Source of the DNA: Azospirillum fermentarium
GTDB taxonomy: Bacteria; Pseudomonadota; Alphaproteobacteria; Azospirillales; Azospirillaceae
DNA length: 64,000 nt
Assembly (NCBI RefSeq): GCF_025961205.1
Contig: NZ_JAOQNH010000003.1
Coordinates: 124,001 to 188,000, forward strand
Direction of reading: 5' to 3'
The notes under the pieces are model-generated. The model saw only the letters and a list, made by a program, of their open reading frames with translations, was not told where the DNA came from and ran no database searches. The first letter of the stretch is position 1, and each line of letters opens with the position of its first letter. This document shows, one piece after another, positions 19,087 to 27,618 of the stretch. The translations under genes and the position numbers were made by a program.

Positions 19087-20158
19087 GTTCTTCAGACGCA
19101 TCCGGCGGGCCATCGTCGGTTTCATGGCCGACCACGCGCCCGAAACGGTGATCGTGGTCTTCATCATCGCCTTCGTGCTGGTGGTGTTCCGGCACGAGAT
19201 GTTCATCTCCATCGGTCCCGGCCATTACGGCGTGCTGTGGCGCCGCTTCGGCGGCGGCACCGACACGTCCCATCTGTACGGCGAAGGGATGCACCTGATC
19301 TTCCCCTTCAACAAGATGTACATCTTCAACGGCCAGGTGCAGATGGAGGAGGAGGATCTCGATGTCCTGTCCTCCGACGGGTTGAAGATGCAGGTCAACG
19401 TGGTGTACCGCTTCAGCCTGAACCCCGACCACATCGGGGCGCTCGCCAAATACGTCGGCCCGGACTACAAGAAGAAGCTGGTCGCACCCCAGGTGGCGTC
19501 GCTGGCCCGCAACATCTTCTCCAACAACACGCCCGAGGAAATCTTCTCGGCCCGCCGTCAGGACATCGAGGATTCGCTGACCGACGATGTGCAGGGGCGG
19601 CTCGATTCCATGTTCCAGCCGGCCTGGCACAACGGGCCGCCGCTGTCCTTCGTCAAGGTGTGGGACGTGCTGATCCGCGGCATCACCCTGCCGCCGGCGG
19701 TCGCCGCCGCGGTCGAGCGCAAGAACGAAGCCAAGCAGAACAACGAGGCGTACGATTACCGCCTGCTGAGCGAGGCCAAGGAGGCCCAGCGCAAGCTGAT
19801 CGAGGCCGAGGGCATCGACAAGTTCCAGCAAAAGGTTTCCCCCAGCCTGACCGACAGCTATCTGCAATGGCAGGGGATCCAGGCGACCCGCGCGCTGGCC
19901 GAATCGCACAACAGCAAGATCGTCGTCATCGGCGGCGGCAAGAACGGGATGCCGGTCATTCTGGGGGGGCTGGACGACGCCAAGACGGCCACGTCTTCCG
20001 ACAAGACACCGGCCGACAAGACGCCGGCCGAGAAGACGCCTTCGGACAAGGCGCCTGCCGACAAGGCGTCTTCCGATTCCCAGGCCAAGCCGTCCACCAA
20101 TTCGACGGACGGTGCTGCCAAATCCACGCCGGACGCGGACGGCACGGCGAAGCCATAG
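19079..20158 (+). CDS. SPFH/Band-7 (prohibitin-like) membrane protein
   Basis: 359 residues. One membrane segment (about 21-41) is followed by an SPFH domain (about 42-240: GHYGVLWRRFGG, GEGMHLIFPFNKMYIF), then a helical region rich in Lys/Glu/Ala and a low-complexity tail of DKTPA-type repeats. SPFH proteins oligomerise on membranes, form microdomains or cages, and often scaffold transporters or proteases. No HflC/HflK or FtsH partner is present. Here the gene overlaps the ABC exporter by 8 bp and precedes the PstS/OmpA-like gene by 18 bp, so a role in organising the export complex is the best inference. The fold assignment is secure; the biological role is not. Confidence 0.85.
   Translation: MLRFFRRIRRAIVGFMADHAPETVIVVFIIAFVLVVFRHEMFISIGPGHYGVLWRRFGGGTDTSHLYGEGMHLIFPFNKMYIFNGQVQMEEEDLDVLSSDGLKMQVNVVYRFSLNPDHIGALAKYVGPDYKKKLVAPQVASLARNIFSNNTPEEIFSARRQDIEDSLTDDVQGRLDSMFQPAWHNGPPLSFVKVWDVLIRGITLPPAVAAAVERKNEAKQNNEAYDYRLLSEAKEAQRKLIEAEGIDKFQQKVSPSLTDSYLQWQGIQATRALAESHNSKIVVIGGGKNGMPVILGGLDDAKTATSSDKTPADKTPAEKTPSDKAPADKASSDSQAKPSTNSTDGAAKSTPDADGTAKP
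19996..20070 (+). repeat. 15-bp tandem repeats encoding DKTPA-like units
   Basis: Five degenerate 15-bp units inside the SPFH gene encode DKTPA, DKTPA, EKTPS, DKAPA and DKASS. The frame is kept in all units, so copy-number change would alter the length of a disordered charged tail without a frameshift. Confidence 0.75.
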
Positions 20159-20176
20159 GACGGCGGGGTCATAAGG

Positions 20177-21547
20177 ATGCGGATCAACCGCCGAACGGTC
20201 ATCGCCGGATTGCTTGCCTCCATGGGCGGCGTTGCGGAGGCGGCCCACCCCGTCCGGGCGGCGGCGCAGCTGCGCAAGCTGAAACCGCTGGTGCCGGAAG
20301 AGGATGTGCTGCTGCGGATCGCCGGTGACGATGCCGCCAGCACCACGCTCATTCCGCAGGTCGCCGCCAATCTGCTGAAGCTGCAGGGCGCGCAGAATAT
20401 CGAGATCCTGCCGGCCCCCGCCCCGTGGACGATTCAGGTCCGGGGCCGTGTGCTGCCGGAAACCGATGTTTCCATCCTGATCCGCGCCACCTCGACCACC
20501 GAAGGGTACGAGTGGCTGAGTTCGGGAAAGGCCGACGTGTGGCTGGCCGCACGCCCCGCCACGCCCATGGAAATGGATGGGCTGCGCGCCGCCGGCAAGC
20601 CGATGTTCGCCCGCATCGCCCGTTTCGCCCTGGTGATGGCGGTCCACCCCGAAAACCCGGTCCAGACGCTGACCCACGATCAGGTGCGCGACATCTACAC
20701 CGGCGACGTGACCGACTGGTCGGAGGTCGGCGGTGCCGCTGGTCCGATCCATCCCTATGGCCGTAGCGCTGGGTCGGCGAACGACGGCACCTTTTCCGAG
20801 TTCTTCTATGACGGGTCGGAGGTGTCGGGCATGGTGCGCCATGTGCCGCTGTTCACCGACATGCACCGGGAAATCATCCGCAACCGGCACGGCATCGGCT
20901 ATCTGTCCACCAGCCACGACACGGGTCTGAAGCGGATCCAGTTGACCGTCGATGGCCGCGTCACCTCCCTTCCCGACGCCTATGGCCTGGAAACCGAGGA
21001 TTACCCGCTGGCCAATGCGCTGTTCCTGTTCCGGCTGGAGAAGCCGGGCATGGATATGGCCGAAGCCTTCGTGCGCGAAGCCCGGTCGCCGCGTTCGGAA
21101 TATCTGATGATGCGGATGGGCTTCCGGGCGGCGAAACCGCAGCTTCTGTGGCCGCCGCATCCCCGGCCGCTGCCGTCCCGGACCGAGATCGCCGCCTACA
21201 CCCTGAACGCCGTGCGCGTCAGCATCACCATCCATTTCCCCGGTGATTCCGACGAGCTGGACGAAACGGCGCTTCAGGACATCCGCGATCTGGTGGTCTA
21301 TCTCCGCCGTCTGTCGATCCCGAACGGCGGGCTGGTCCACACATGCCATGCGGAAAACAGTGGCGACCTGTCCCTCAACCGCCACACGTCCCTGCGGCTC
21401 GGCGAAATCTTCGCCGCGGCCCTGCGGGAGGAGAACTTCGTCGCGGGCGAACTGGTTCCCATGGGGGCGGCGCTGCCGCTGGCCGACGACATCACCCCCG
21501 CCGGGCGCCGGGCCAACCGCCGGATCGAAACCTGGATCCGGCCCTGA
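20177..21547 (+). CDS. PstS-like substrate-binding domain fused to OmpA-like domain
   Basis: 456 residues. The N-terminus (RRTVIAGLLASMGG) fits a twin-arginine export signal. Residues about 45-310 form a type 2 periplasmic binding protein related to PstS (IYTGDVTDWSEVGG, GYLSTSHDTGLKRIQL). Residues about 335-456 resemble an OmpA/MotB peptidoglycan-binding domain (ITIHFPGDSDELDETALQ, NGGLVHTCHAENSGD, RRANRRIETWI). PstS-OmpA architectures are known in proteobacteria but their ligands are mostly unknown. The gene is the last of the exporter/SPFH set, 18 bp downstream, so it may link the inner-membrane exporter to the cell wall or sense a small anion. A C-rich hairpin directly after the stop probably ends transcription. 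Confidence 0.85.
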   Translation: MRINRRTVIAGLLASMGGVAEAAHPVRAAAQLRKLKPLVPEEDVLLRIAGDDAASTTLIPQVAANLLKLQGAQNIEILPAPAPWTIQVRGRVLPETDVSILIRATSTTEGYEWLSSGKADVWLAARPATPMEMDGLRAAGKPMFARIARFALVMAVHPENPVQTLTHDQVRDIYTGDVTDWSEVGGAAGPIHPYGRSAGSANDGTFSEFFYDGSEVSGMVRHVPLFTDMHREIIRNRHGIGYLSTSHDTGLKRIQLTVDGRVTSLPDAYGLETEDYPLANALFLFRLEKPGMDMAEAFVREARSPRSEYLMMRMGFRAAKPQLLWPPHPRPLPSRTEIAAYTLNAVRVSITIHFPGDSDELDETALQDIRDLVVYLRRLSIPNGGLVHTCHAENSGDLSLNRHTSLRLGEIFAAALREENFVAGELVPMGAALPLADDITPAGRRANRRIETWIRP

Positions 21548-21567
21548 CCCCGGCCGGCGGGCCGGGG
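21548..21567. terminator. Hairpin between convergent genes
   Basis: A perfect 8-bp CCCCGGCC/GGCCGGGG stem with a GGCG loop begins one base after the PstS/OmpA stop and faces the amidohydrolase end. No U-tract follows, so it may act as a weak bidirectional terminator or an mRNA-end stabiliser. Confidence 0.45.
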
Positions 21568-21587
21568 CAGAACCGGAAGACCGGCGG

Positions 21588-22748
21588 TTACTGATAGGCC
21601 GGCAGCAGCCATTCGCCGTTGGTGACGAAGAACTGTTCGGCAAAACCGTCACCCAGCCGTCCGATGTGGCGGGAGAACTCCGCCAGCGGTTCGGTGCCGC
21701 CCTCGGGGTGGGGGAAATCGCTGGAATAGCAGTAGCATTCGGCGAAGCCGTAGCGGTCGATGTAGTCGGCCACCCGTTCGAACCGGTACGGGGTCAGGCG
21801 GACGTTGCGGCGCAGGTATTCCGACGGCTTCAGGGACAGCACGCCGGACATCCGCCGGTGATAGATGTCGGCGATGTGATCCAGCCGTTCGGCCAGCGGG
21901 CCCAGCCAGCCGCTGCCCAGTTCCAGAACGCCGAAGCGCAAGGCGGGGAAGCGTTCGAACACACCGCCCAGGACCAGCGTGGTCAACAGGTTCTGCGGGG
22001 CGTATTGCAGGGCGGAGAAGGCGAAGATGTTGATCTGTTCACACTCCGACGCGATGTCGGTCGGGCGGAAGTTCAGATGCTCCACCCCGTTGGCCCAATC
22101 GTAGCTGGCCAGGAAGCCGTATTCCCCGCCGGCGTGCAGCACCGCGGAGGAGCCGGACTCCTCCAGGATGCGCCACAGCCGGTCCATCTTGGCGTGCGCG
22201 GGCGACAGCTTGGCCGGCGGGGCCGAGCTGGGGATGACGAAGGCGCGGCACCCGGCCTTCACCATCGCTTCCGCCTCGTCCGCCGCCACGTCGATGTCGT
22301 GCAGGTTCAGAAGGGCGGCGGCGCGCAGCCGGTTGGGATCGGTCTTGATGTACTGCAGGACGAAACGGTTCCAATGGCGCATGGTCGCAACGCCGAGTGC
22401 GGTGTCGGCGAAGGTGGTCGCCATGATGCCCGGATCGGCCAGGATCAGCCCGCGGGCCACGCCCATCCGGTCCATGCATTTCAGCCGCCCGTCGGGGGTG
22501 AAGGCGCCGGGGGCGACGGCCCCCTTGAGCCTCCACACCGTGTCGTCGGTGTATTCTTCCGTTTCGACGTCGATTAGCGAGGCGACGCGCTTTTGTTGCT
22601 CGGGCGGAGCCTGTTCCTTCATCTGGCGAAGCATTTCTGCGAACTGGACGCCGACCTCTCCGGCGGCGATTTCATATGTATCCGGTGAAGGCTGGATATG
22701 CATGTCCAGATCCAGCAGCCTTCCGTGGTACCGGCTTCCGTCTAACAT
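21588..22748 (-). CDS. Amidohydrolase-2 family metal-dependent hydrolase
   Basis: 386 residues of TIM-barrel amidohydrolase type. The N-terminal motif LLDLDMHIQP replaces the usual DxHxH, the barrel His lies in VLHAGGEYGF, and the C-terminal SSDFPHPEGG is a hallmark of the family that includes decarboxylases and hydrolases acting on aromatic or 2-pyrone acids. One metal-ligand His of the first strand appears substituted by Asp, as in many ACMSD-like members. The ATG at 22748 is chosen because AAGGGGGA precedes it; a 12-residue longer frame lacks a ribosome site. It stands alone, converging on the exporter set and diverging from the DUF697 gene, so no pathway can be assigned. Confidence 0.83.
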   Translation of the reverse strand: MLDGSRYHGRLLDLDMHIQPSPDTYEIAAGEVGVQFAEMLRQMKEQAPPEQQKRVASLIDVETEEYTDDTVWRLKGAVAPGAFTPDGRLKCMDRMGVARGLILADPGIMATTFADTALGVATMRHWNRFVLQYIKTDPNRLRAAALLNLHDIDVAADEAEAMVKAGCRAFVIPSSAPPAKLSPAHAKMDRLWRILEESGSSAVLHAGGEYGFLASYDWANGVEHLNFRPTDIASECEQINIFAFSALQYAPQNLLTTLVLGGVFERFPALRFGVLELGSGWLGPLAERLDHIADIYHRRMSGVLSLKPSEYLRRNVRLTPYRFERVADYIDRYGFAECYCYSSDFPHPEGGTEPLAEFSRHIGRLGDGFAEQFFVTNGEWLLPAYQ

Positions 22749-23109
22749 CTTTTCCCCCTTGTCAAAGCCCGGCATCACGATCACCGGACAGAAACATACG
22801 AATGATTCGGTGCGAAAAGATACAATGGCCTTGCAACCTTATTCCGGTCAATCACGATTCAATACGCTTCCAAATAGAATTGTATCTCGCCATATTATCT
22901 CATGGCCCCGAATCGATTCTTGGCTATACGGGAGATGAGGCATCAAATAGATGCTTTTGTATGTTCCACCCACATCTCGTGCCGCTCTAACCGCTTGAAA
23001 TGGAAGGCTGCGGCCTTTCACTCCCCGCTGAAATAGATTCACGGTGCCATCAAATGAAATTTGCGCTAGAGAACGATGGGTGGATCGTTTTCGAAGTTCG
23101 GAGGTAGAC
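22749..23109. other. Divergent intergenic region, nothing identified
   Basis: 361 bp between the amidohydrolase and the DUF697 gene, somewhat AT-richer than the surroundings. It should contain both promoters, but I could not single out convincing -35/-10 pairs, an RNA gene or an operator. Confidence 0.6.
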
Positions 23110-23679
23110 ATGACGTATGAAACGCATCACGGTACCGACAACGGTGCCGAACCCTTGGCGGCGGAAGCTCCGGCCGACACCGCCCCGGCGGCCGAGCCGG
23201 CCACCGCCCCCTCGGCGAACGAGCTGGCGTCGCTGGAAAAGGTCCGCCATTACATGGCGTGGTCGGCGGCGGGCGGGCTGGTTCCCGTTCCCGGTCTCGA
23301 CCTGGCCGCGGTGCTCGCCGCCCAGCTCAAGCTGCTGTCGGAAATCAGCACGATCTACAATGTTCCGTTCAAGCAGGATCTCGCCAAGCACGTGATCGGT
23401 TCGCTGATCGGCGGCGTGGGCAGCCTGGCGGTGGCTCAGGCCACCTCGTGGGCGATCCGCAGCATCCCGGTCATCGGCACGCTGGCGTCGGCGTTCTGGC
23501 AGCCGGCCATCGCCAGCGCGGCCACCTGGGCGCTGGGCAAGGTGTTCATCCAGCACTTCGAATCGGGCGGCACCTTCCTCGACTTCAAGCCGGAGAAGGT
23601 CCGCGCCTATTTCCGCGAACAGTACGAAGCGGCCCGCGCCGGCAAGACCGATTCGTCGGAAACCGTGCAGGCGGCGTAA
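23110..23679 (+). CDS. DUF697-family membrane-associated protein
   Basis: 189 residues. After an acidic, Ala/Pro-rich N-terminus (about 1-40), residues about 45-165 match the DUF697 domain often found with YcjF/Era-like GTPases: GGLVPVPGLDLAAVLAAQLKLL, IYNVPFKQDLAKHVIGSLIGG, two hydrophobic helical stretches, and a C-terminal FLDFKPEKVRAYFREQY helix. The ATG at 23110 carries GGAGGTAGAC just upstream; an earlier in-frame ATG at 23044 would add a poorly composed extension. The gene is monocistronic and followed by two hairpins. The domain call is good; no biochemical function is established for the family. Confidence 0.8.
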   Translation: MTYETHHGTDNGAEPLAAEAPADTAPAAEPATAPSANELASLEKVRHYMAWSAAGGLVPVPGLDLAAVLAAQLKLLSEISTIYNVPFKQDLAKHVIGSLIGGVGSLAVAQATSWAIRSIPVIGTLASAFWQPAIASAATWALGKVFIQHFESGGTFLDFKPEKVRAYFREQYEAARAGKTDSSETVQAA

Positions 23680-23688
23680 ACCGGTGGC

Positions 23689-23772
23689 GGCGGATCCGGC
23701 ATCCCGCGGGGTGCCGGATCCGCCCGTCCGTCTGGTTGTGCGGCTGGGAGCCTTGGCTCCCAGCCGTATTTT
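23689..23772 (+). terminator. Tandem terminator hairpins after the DUF697 gene
   Basis: The first hairpin has a perfect 13-bp stem (23689-23701 with 23712-23724). The second is a perfect CGGCTGGGAG stem with a CCTTGG loop (23741-23766), followed by a T-rich stretch (TATTTTTA). The second is a textbook intrinsic terminator for the plus strand. Confidence 0.8.
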
Positions 23773-23910
23773 TATGCGTGCGCATGCCCTCGGCCATAAT
23801 ATTTTCAAAAGAAAAAACCGATCGCAAAATAAAATTTGCGAGTGCCATGATTTTTTAATTCGACCAAAAGCTGTTTTCCCGCGCCCCGTCCCCGCCCGGC
23901 CGGGACAAAG

Positions 23911-23942
23911 GAAAAGCCCCTGAAGGGGGTGCCTTCAGGGGC
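23911..23942 (-). terminator. Intrinsic terminator of the chemoreceptor gene
   Basis: An 11-bp perfect stem GCCCCTGAAGG/CCTTCAGGGGC with a five-base loop. On the minus strand it is followed by TTTTCC, 35 bp after the chemoreceptor stop codon. Confidence 0.8.
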
Positions 23943-23976
23943 CGAGCATGGGGGGAGCGCGGGGGGAGACGTGCCG

Positions 23977-25674
23977 TTACGCGGCCCGGACTTTCACCAG
24001 GAACGCGGACACCTCCGAGCGCAAGGTGGCGGCGGAACGCGACAGGGCCTGGGCGCTGCCCAGCACGCGCGAGGCCGCGGTGCCGCCGTCCGATGCCGCC
24101 CCGCTGACCTTGGCGATGGCCGAAGACACCTCGGCGGTGCCGGCGGACGCCTGTTGGACGTTGCGGGCGATTTCCTGGGTCGCCGCGTCCTGCTGCTCCA
24201 CGGAATCGGCGATGACGGCGGCGATCTGGCTGCTTTCGCCGATCACCTGCACGATGCCGCGGATGGAATCCACCGTGCGGTGGGTGACGTCCTGCACGTC
24301 GGCGATCTGCTGGGTGATGTCCTCGGTGGCCTTGGCGGTCTGGTTGGCGAGGTTCTTGACCTCCGACGCCACGACGGCGAAGCCCTTGCCGGCCTCGCCC
24401 GCGCGGGCCGCCTCGATGGTGGCGTTGAGCGCCAGAAGATTGGTCTGCTGGGCGATGGAGTTGATGAGCTGCACCACCTCGTCGATCTTCTGGGTGGCCG
24501 ACACCAGCCCCTCGGCGGTCTGCTGGGTGTTTTCGGCGGTCTGGACCGCCTGATTGGCCACGTCGGACGACCGGCGCACCTGCTGACCCACCTCGCGCAC
24601 GGTGGCGGCCAGTTCGGTGCAGGCGGCGGCCACGGTCTCGACGTTGGTGGTGGCCTGGGTGGCGGCGGCGGCGACGGTGCTGGCCTCGGCGGTGGTCTTG
24701 TCGATGGCGCCGTTCAGGGTGCGGGCGGCTCCTTCCAGATCCTCGGCGGCGTTGGCCACCAGGGTGACGATGGACCCGACGCTGCGTTCGAACTGGGATG
24801 CGAGATCGTCCATGACGCGGCGCTTCTCCGCTTCCGCCCGGCGTTCGGCTTCCTGGTTTTCCTGTTCCATCCGGCGGGCGCGGACCATGTTGTCCTTGAA
24901 CACGGCGACGGCGCGGATGATCTCGCTCACCTCGTCGTGGCTGGTGGCGGTGGGCACGTCCACCGAGAGGTCGCCGTTCGCCAGCCGCAAGGTGGTGTCG
25001 GTCAGCCGGCGCAGGGGCCGGACGGTGGCGATGGACCATGCCGCCAGCGCCACGCCCAGAACGATGGTGACGGCGCACAGGCCGATCATCAGCATCTGGA
25101 AATCCGACGCCAGGGCGCGCGCCTCCTTGGCGATGATGTTGTTGTCGTTTTCCTGGAGGTCGATGAACTGGTTGATGCGGGCCAGCCATTCCACAAACAG
25201 CGGGCGGGCCTGTTCCACCAGGATCTTCGACGCCTGGGCCGAATCGCCCGACCGGCGCGCCTCGATCACCCGCTTGATGAGGGGGAGGGTCTTGCCCTCC
25301 GTCTCCTTGATGCTGGTGAGGATCTGGCGTTCGCGCGCGGAAATGTCGGTGCGGGCGGCGAACATGCGGTCGAGCAGGTCGGCGGCCCTGGCGTAATCGG
25401 CGGCCAGCTTGTCGATGGCCGCCACCTCCGCCGCCACCTGGGCGGTGTCGGGCAGCAGGGTCACGTCGCGCAGGCTGATGGCACGGTCGTGCACGCTGCC
25501 GCGGAAGTTGATGGCGTAGCGTTGCTTGACGCTGTTCACGTCGTTGATCAGCGTCAGGTCGTAATCAATGATGTTGACCTTGACGATGCCGATGCCCGTC
25601 AGGGTCGCCATCAAAAGAAGGATGCCGGCAAAGCTGACCACGAGCCGGGTGCTGATCTTTGCATTTGCGAACAC
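23977..25674 (-). CDS. Methyl-accepting chemotaxis protein, 4HB sensor, HAMP, signalling domain
   Basis: A membrane chemoreceptor of about 565 residues. TM1 (about 10-32) and TM2 (about 190-213) bracket a four-helix-bundle periplasmic domain (about 33-189). A HAMP linker ([20 protein letters not shown]) and a long coiled-coil signalling domain follow. Its conserved tip [20 protein letters not shown] contacts CheA/CheW. No CheR-tethering pentapeptide is visible at the C-terminus (VKVRAA). I favour the GTG at 25674 because GGAGGA lies seven bases upstream; the in-frame ATG at 25692 lies upstream of that ribosome site. The ligand is unknown. The gene is monocistronic, ends in an intrinsic terminator and diverges from the LysE gene. 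Confidence 0.93.
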   Translation of the reverse strand: MFANAKISTRLVVSFAGILLLMATLTGIGIVKVNIIDYDLTLINDVNSVKQRYAINFRGSVHDRAISLRDVTLLPDTAQVAAEVAAIDKLAADYARAADLLDRMFAARTDISARERQILTSIKETEGKTLPLIKRVIEARRSGDSAQASKILVEQARPLFVEWLARINQFIDLQENDNNIIAKEARALASDFQMLMIGLCAVTIVLGVALAAWSIATVRPLRRLTDTTLRLANGDLSVDVPTATSHDEVSEIIRAVAVFKDNMVRARRMEQENQEAERRAEAEKRRVMDDLASQFERSVGSIVTLVANAAEDLEGAARTLNGAIDKTTAEASTVAAAATQATTNVETVAAACTELAATVREVGQQVRRSSDVANQAVQTAENTQQTAEGLVSATQKIDEVVQLINSIAQQTNLLALNATIEAARAGEAGKGFAVVASEVKNLANQTAKATEDITQQIADVQDVTHRTVDSIRGIVQVIGESSQIAAVIADSVEQQDAATQEIARNVQQASAGTAEVSSAIAKVSGAASDGGTAASRVLGSAQALSRSAATLRSEVSAFLVKVRAA

Positions 25675-25929
25675 GCTCTGTTCCTCCCCCATGCGGGACC
25701 GGCGGTGATGGATGTCCCCGTCGGCCGGAAGGCTACACCGGAAAGATCCGCACCGGTACGGCCGCGGCTAACTACGCAATCCGTCCGGCGCCGGATCACC
25801 GTAAGAGGAAAAAGTTACAGCGTGATAAACGGTTACCGGGTGGGTGGAGGGGCTGCCCTGCGCGCCCGGTACTTGTCTCGCCGGGCCGGGCGTGGTTCCC
25901 TGATGCCCCCTTGCCGGAGGTCATTCCCC

Positions 25930-26562
25930 ATGAGTTGGAACACGCTGGGCCTGTTCCTGGTCACCTTCTTCTTCATCTCGGCGACACCGGGGCCGAACAT
26001 GCTGCTGGCCATGAGCCTTGGCCTGCGGTTCGGCGTGGGCCGGGCCGCGTGGGGCGGCATCGGCATGGTGTCCGGGCTGGTGGTGCTGGCCAGCCTGTCG
26101 GTGCTGGGCCTGGGCGCGCTGCTGGCGGCGTCGGAACCGGCATTCCTGACGCTGAAATGGGCGGGTGTCGCCTATCTGACGTGGCTGGGCTGGCAGACGT
26201 GGCGCGCACCCGCCGCCCCGGTCACCCCCGGCGATGCCCCGCCGGTGAGCGGGGAGGGGTCGGCGGGCCGGCTGTTCGTGCGCGGCCTGCTGGTCACCTT
26301 CAGCAACCCCAAGGCGCTGGTGTTCATGGCGGCGCTGTTCCCGCAGTTCATCGAGCCGGCGCAGCCGCTGCTGCCGCAGTTCGTCACCCTGGTGGCGCTG
26401 ATGGCGGCCATCGAGTTCGGGTGGATTCTGACCTACGCCGCCGGGGGCCACACCCTGGCCGCGCGCCTGTCCAGCACCACCGCCGTCCGCAGCCTGAACC
26501 GCCTGAGCGGCGGGCTGATGATCGGGGCCGGCGGGTTGCTGGCGCTGGCCAAGCGGATCTGA
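25930..26562 (+). CDS. LysE/RhtB family amino-acid exporter
   Basis: 210 residues with about five to six membrane helices. The N-terminal FISATPGPNMLLAMSLGLRFG motif is diagnostic of the LysE/RhtB family, which exports amino acids or related metabolites. The internal loop FSNPKALVFMAALFPQFI is also conserved. A GGAGG nine bases upstream of the ATG supports the start. It is a single gene between the chemoreceptor and the convergent SDR; the substrate cannot be predicted. Confidence 0.93.
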   Translation: MSWNTLGLFLVTFFFISATPGPNMLLAMSLGLRFGVGRAAWGGIGMVSGLVVLASLSVLGLGALLAASEPAFLTLKWAGVAYLTWLGWQTWRAPAAPVTPGDAPPVSGEGSAGRLFVRGLLVTFSNPKALVFMAALFPQFIEPAQPLLPQFVTLVALMAAIEFGWILTYAAGGHTLAARLSSTTAVRSLNRLSGGLMIGAGGLLALAKRI

Positions 26563-26579
26563 TTGGGCTACCGCCCAAA

Positions 26580-26660
26580 CCCCCTTTGTTTTTATCGATA
26601 AACAAAGGGGGAGGTTTGGAGGCGCCAGCCTCCAAGCGGGGCCGGGGCGGCAACCCCGCT
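26580..26660. repeat. Cluster of three hairpins between convergent genes (REP-like, terminator)
   Basis: Three hairpins occur back to back: CCCCCTTTGTTT/AAACAAAGGGGG (26580-26611, 8-base loop), GGAGGC/GCCTCC (26618-26633) and AGCGGGG/CCCCGCT (26635-26660). The first lies 17 bp after the LysE stop and the last ends beside the SDR stop. The first carries a T-run in its loop and could terminate in both directions. The whole block looks like a dispersed palindromic unit rather than a single terminator. Confidence 0.65.
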
Positions 26661-26661
26661 C

Positions 26662-27396
26662 TCATCCCGCCATATAAAGCCCCCCATTGACGTGGATGGT
26701 CTCCCCGGTGACATAGGCCGCACCGGGGCCGCAGAGGAAGGCCACGACCTCCGCCACCTCCGCCGCGGTGCCCAGGCGTTTCAGGGGCGTGCCCTCGATC
26801 ATCCGCGCCTTGCGGGTGCCGTCCAGCGCCTGCATCATCTTCGTGTCGATCAGCCCCGGCGACACCGCGTTGACACGGGTGCGCGGGGCCAGTTCCTGGG
26901 CCAGGCTGCGGGTGAGCGTCAGCACCCCGCCCTTGGCCGAGGCGTAAGGGGTGTGGTCGATGCTGCCCCGGTGCCCGGCGACCGAGGTGATGTTGACGAT
27001 GGCGCTGCCCTCGGCCAGCAGGGGGATGAGCGCGCGGATCGTCCAGAACACCCCGTCGAGATTGACCGCCAGCGAGCGGCGCCATTGTTCCGCCGTCATG
27101 GAGCGCACGTCCAGGTGCTGGTAGAGGCCGGCGCCGGTGATGACGCAATCCACCCCCCCGAACCGTTCCCGCGCCAGATCCGCCACCCGTTCCGCCGCGG
27201 TGGGGTCGGTGACGTCCTGGCCGCACACGGCGACGTCGGCGCCGGTCAGGGTGTCGGCAAAGGCGGCCAGCGGTTCCATGTCGATGTCGGTCAGCAGCAG
27301 CCGGGCGCCGGCCTGCGCGAACAGCGCCGCGATGGCGCGGGGAATCTCGCCGTTCGCCCCGGTGATGACGGTCACGCGGCTGGACAATGCATGCAT
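26662..27396 (-). CDS. Short-chain dehydrogenase/reductase (SDR)
   Basis: 244 residues of classical SDR fold. The cofactor motif is TGANGEI, a slightly altered TGxxxGxG. The Asp after strand 2 (LLLTDIDME) suggests NAD(H). An NxAG-like ITGAG motif, a Ser in ITSVAG and the catalytic YASAK complete the active site, and the C-terminus (ETIHVNGGLYMAG) is typical. The ATG has AAGGA eight to nine bases upstream. It diverges from the shikimate-dehydrogenase-like gene, and the palindrome at 27504-27520 lies in the shared upstream region, so it may belong to the same FadR-type regulon as the catabolic locus. The substrate is unknown, probably a hydroxy- or polyol compound. Confidence 0.88.
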   Translation of the reverse strand: MHALSSRVTVITGANGEIPRAIAALFAQAGARLLLTDIDMEPLAAFADTLTGADVAVCGQDVTDPTAAERVADLARERFGGVDCVITGAGLYQHLDVRSMTAEQWRRSLAVNLDGVFWTIRALIPLLAEGSAIVNITSVAGHRGSIDHTPYASAKGGVLTLTRSLAQELAPRTRVNAVSPGLIDTKMMQALDGTRKARMIEGTPLKRLGTAAEVAEVVAFLCGPGAAYVTGETIHVNGGLYMAG

Positions 27397-27503
27397 TTGG
27401 GTGTTCCTTCACCTGTTCGCCGAACTGTAATCGGCTGTTTTTCCTAGGGTTTTTACCTCTTTGGCGCCGTGGGGCGGAAAATTGCCTTTGGGCCGCAAGA
27501 GTC

Positions 27504-27520
27504 TGCTTGTCTGACAAGCA
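27504..27520. promoter_or_regulatory. Putative FadR-family operator, site 1
   Basis: The 17-bp palindrome TGCTTGTCTGACAAGCA is symmetric apart from its central base and lies between the divergent SDR and shikimate-dehydrogenase-like genes. Its TTGTCnGACAA core recurs at 33783-33793 and, with one change, at 40924-40934 beside the FadR-type gene. FadR/GntR operators are short palindromes of this kind. Confidence 0.7.
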
Positions 27521-27618
27521 TATCACCTGCTAGGATTCCTGCCAACAAAGCCGAGCAACGGCCGCCGCCGCTCTCCCGACGCCGGGAACGGGGCACCACA
27601 TTTGGGAGGAGCATCGCC

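Noticed and set aside
22785..23044. Short ORFs in the 22.8-23.0 kb intergenic region
   Set aside because: No ribosome sites and no recognisable domains; some overlap the clear start of the DUF697 gene.
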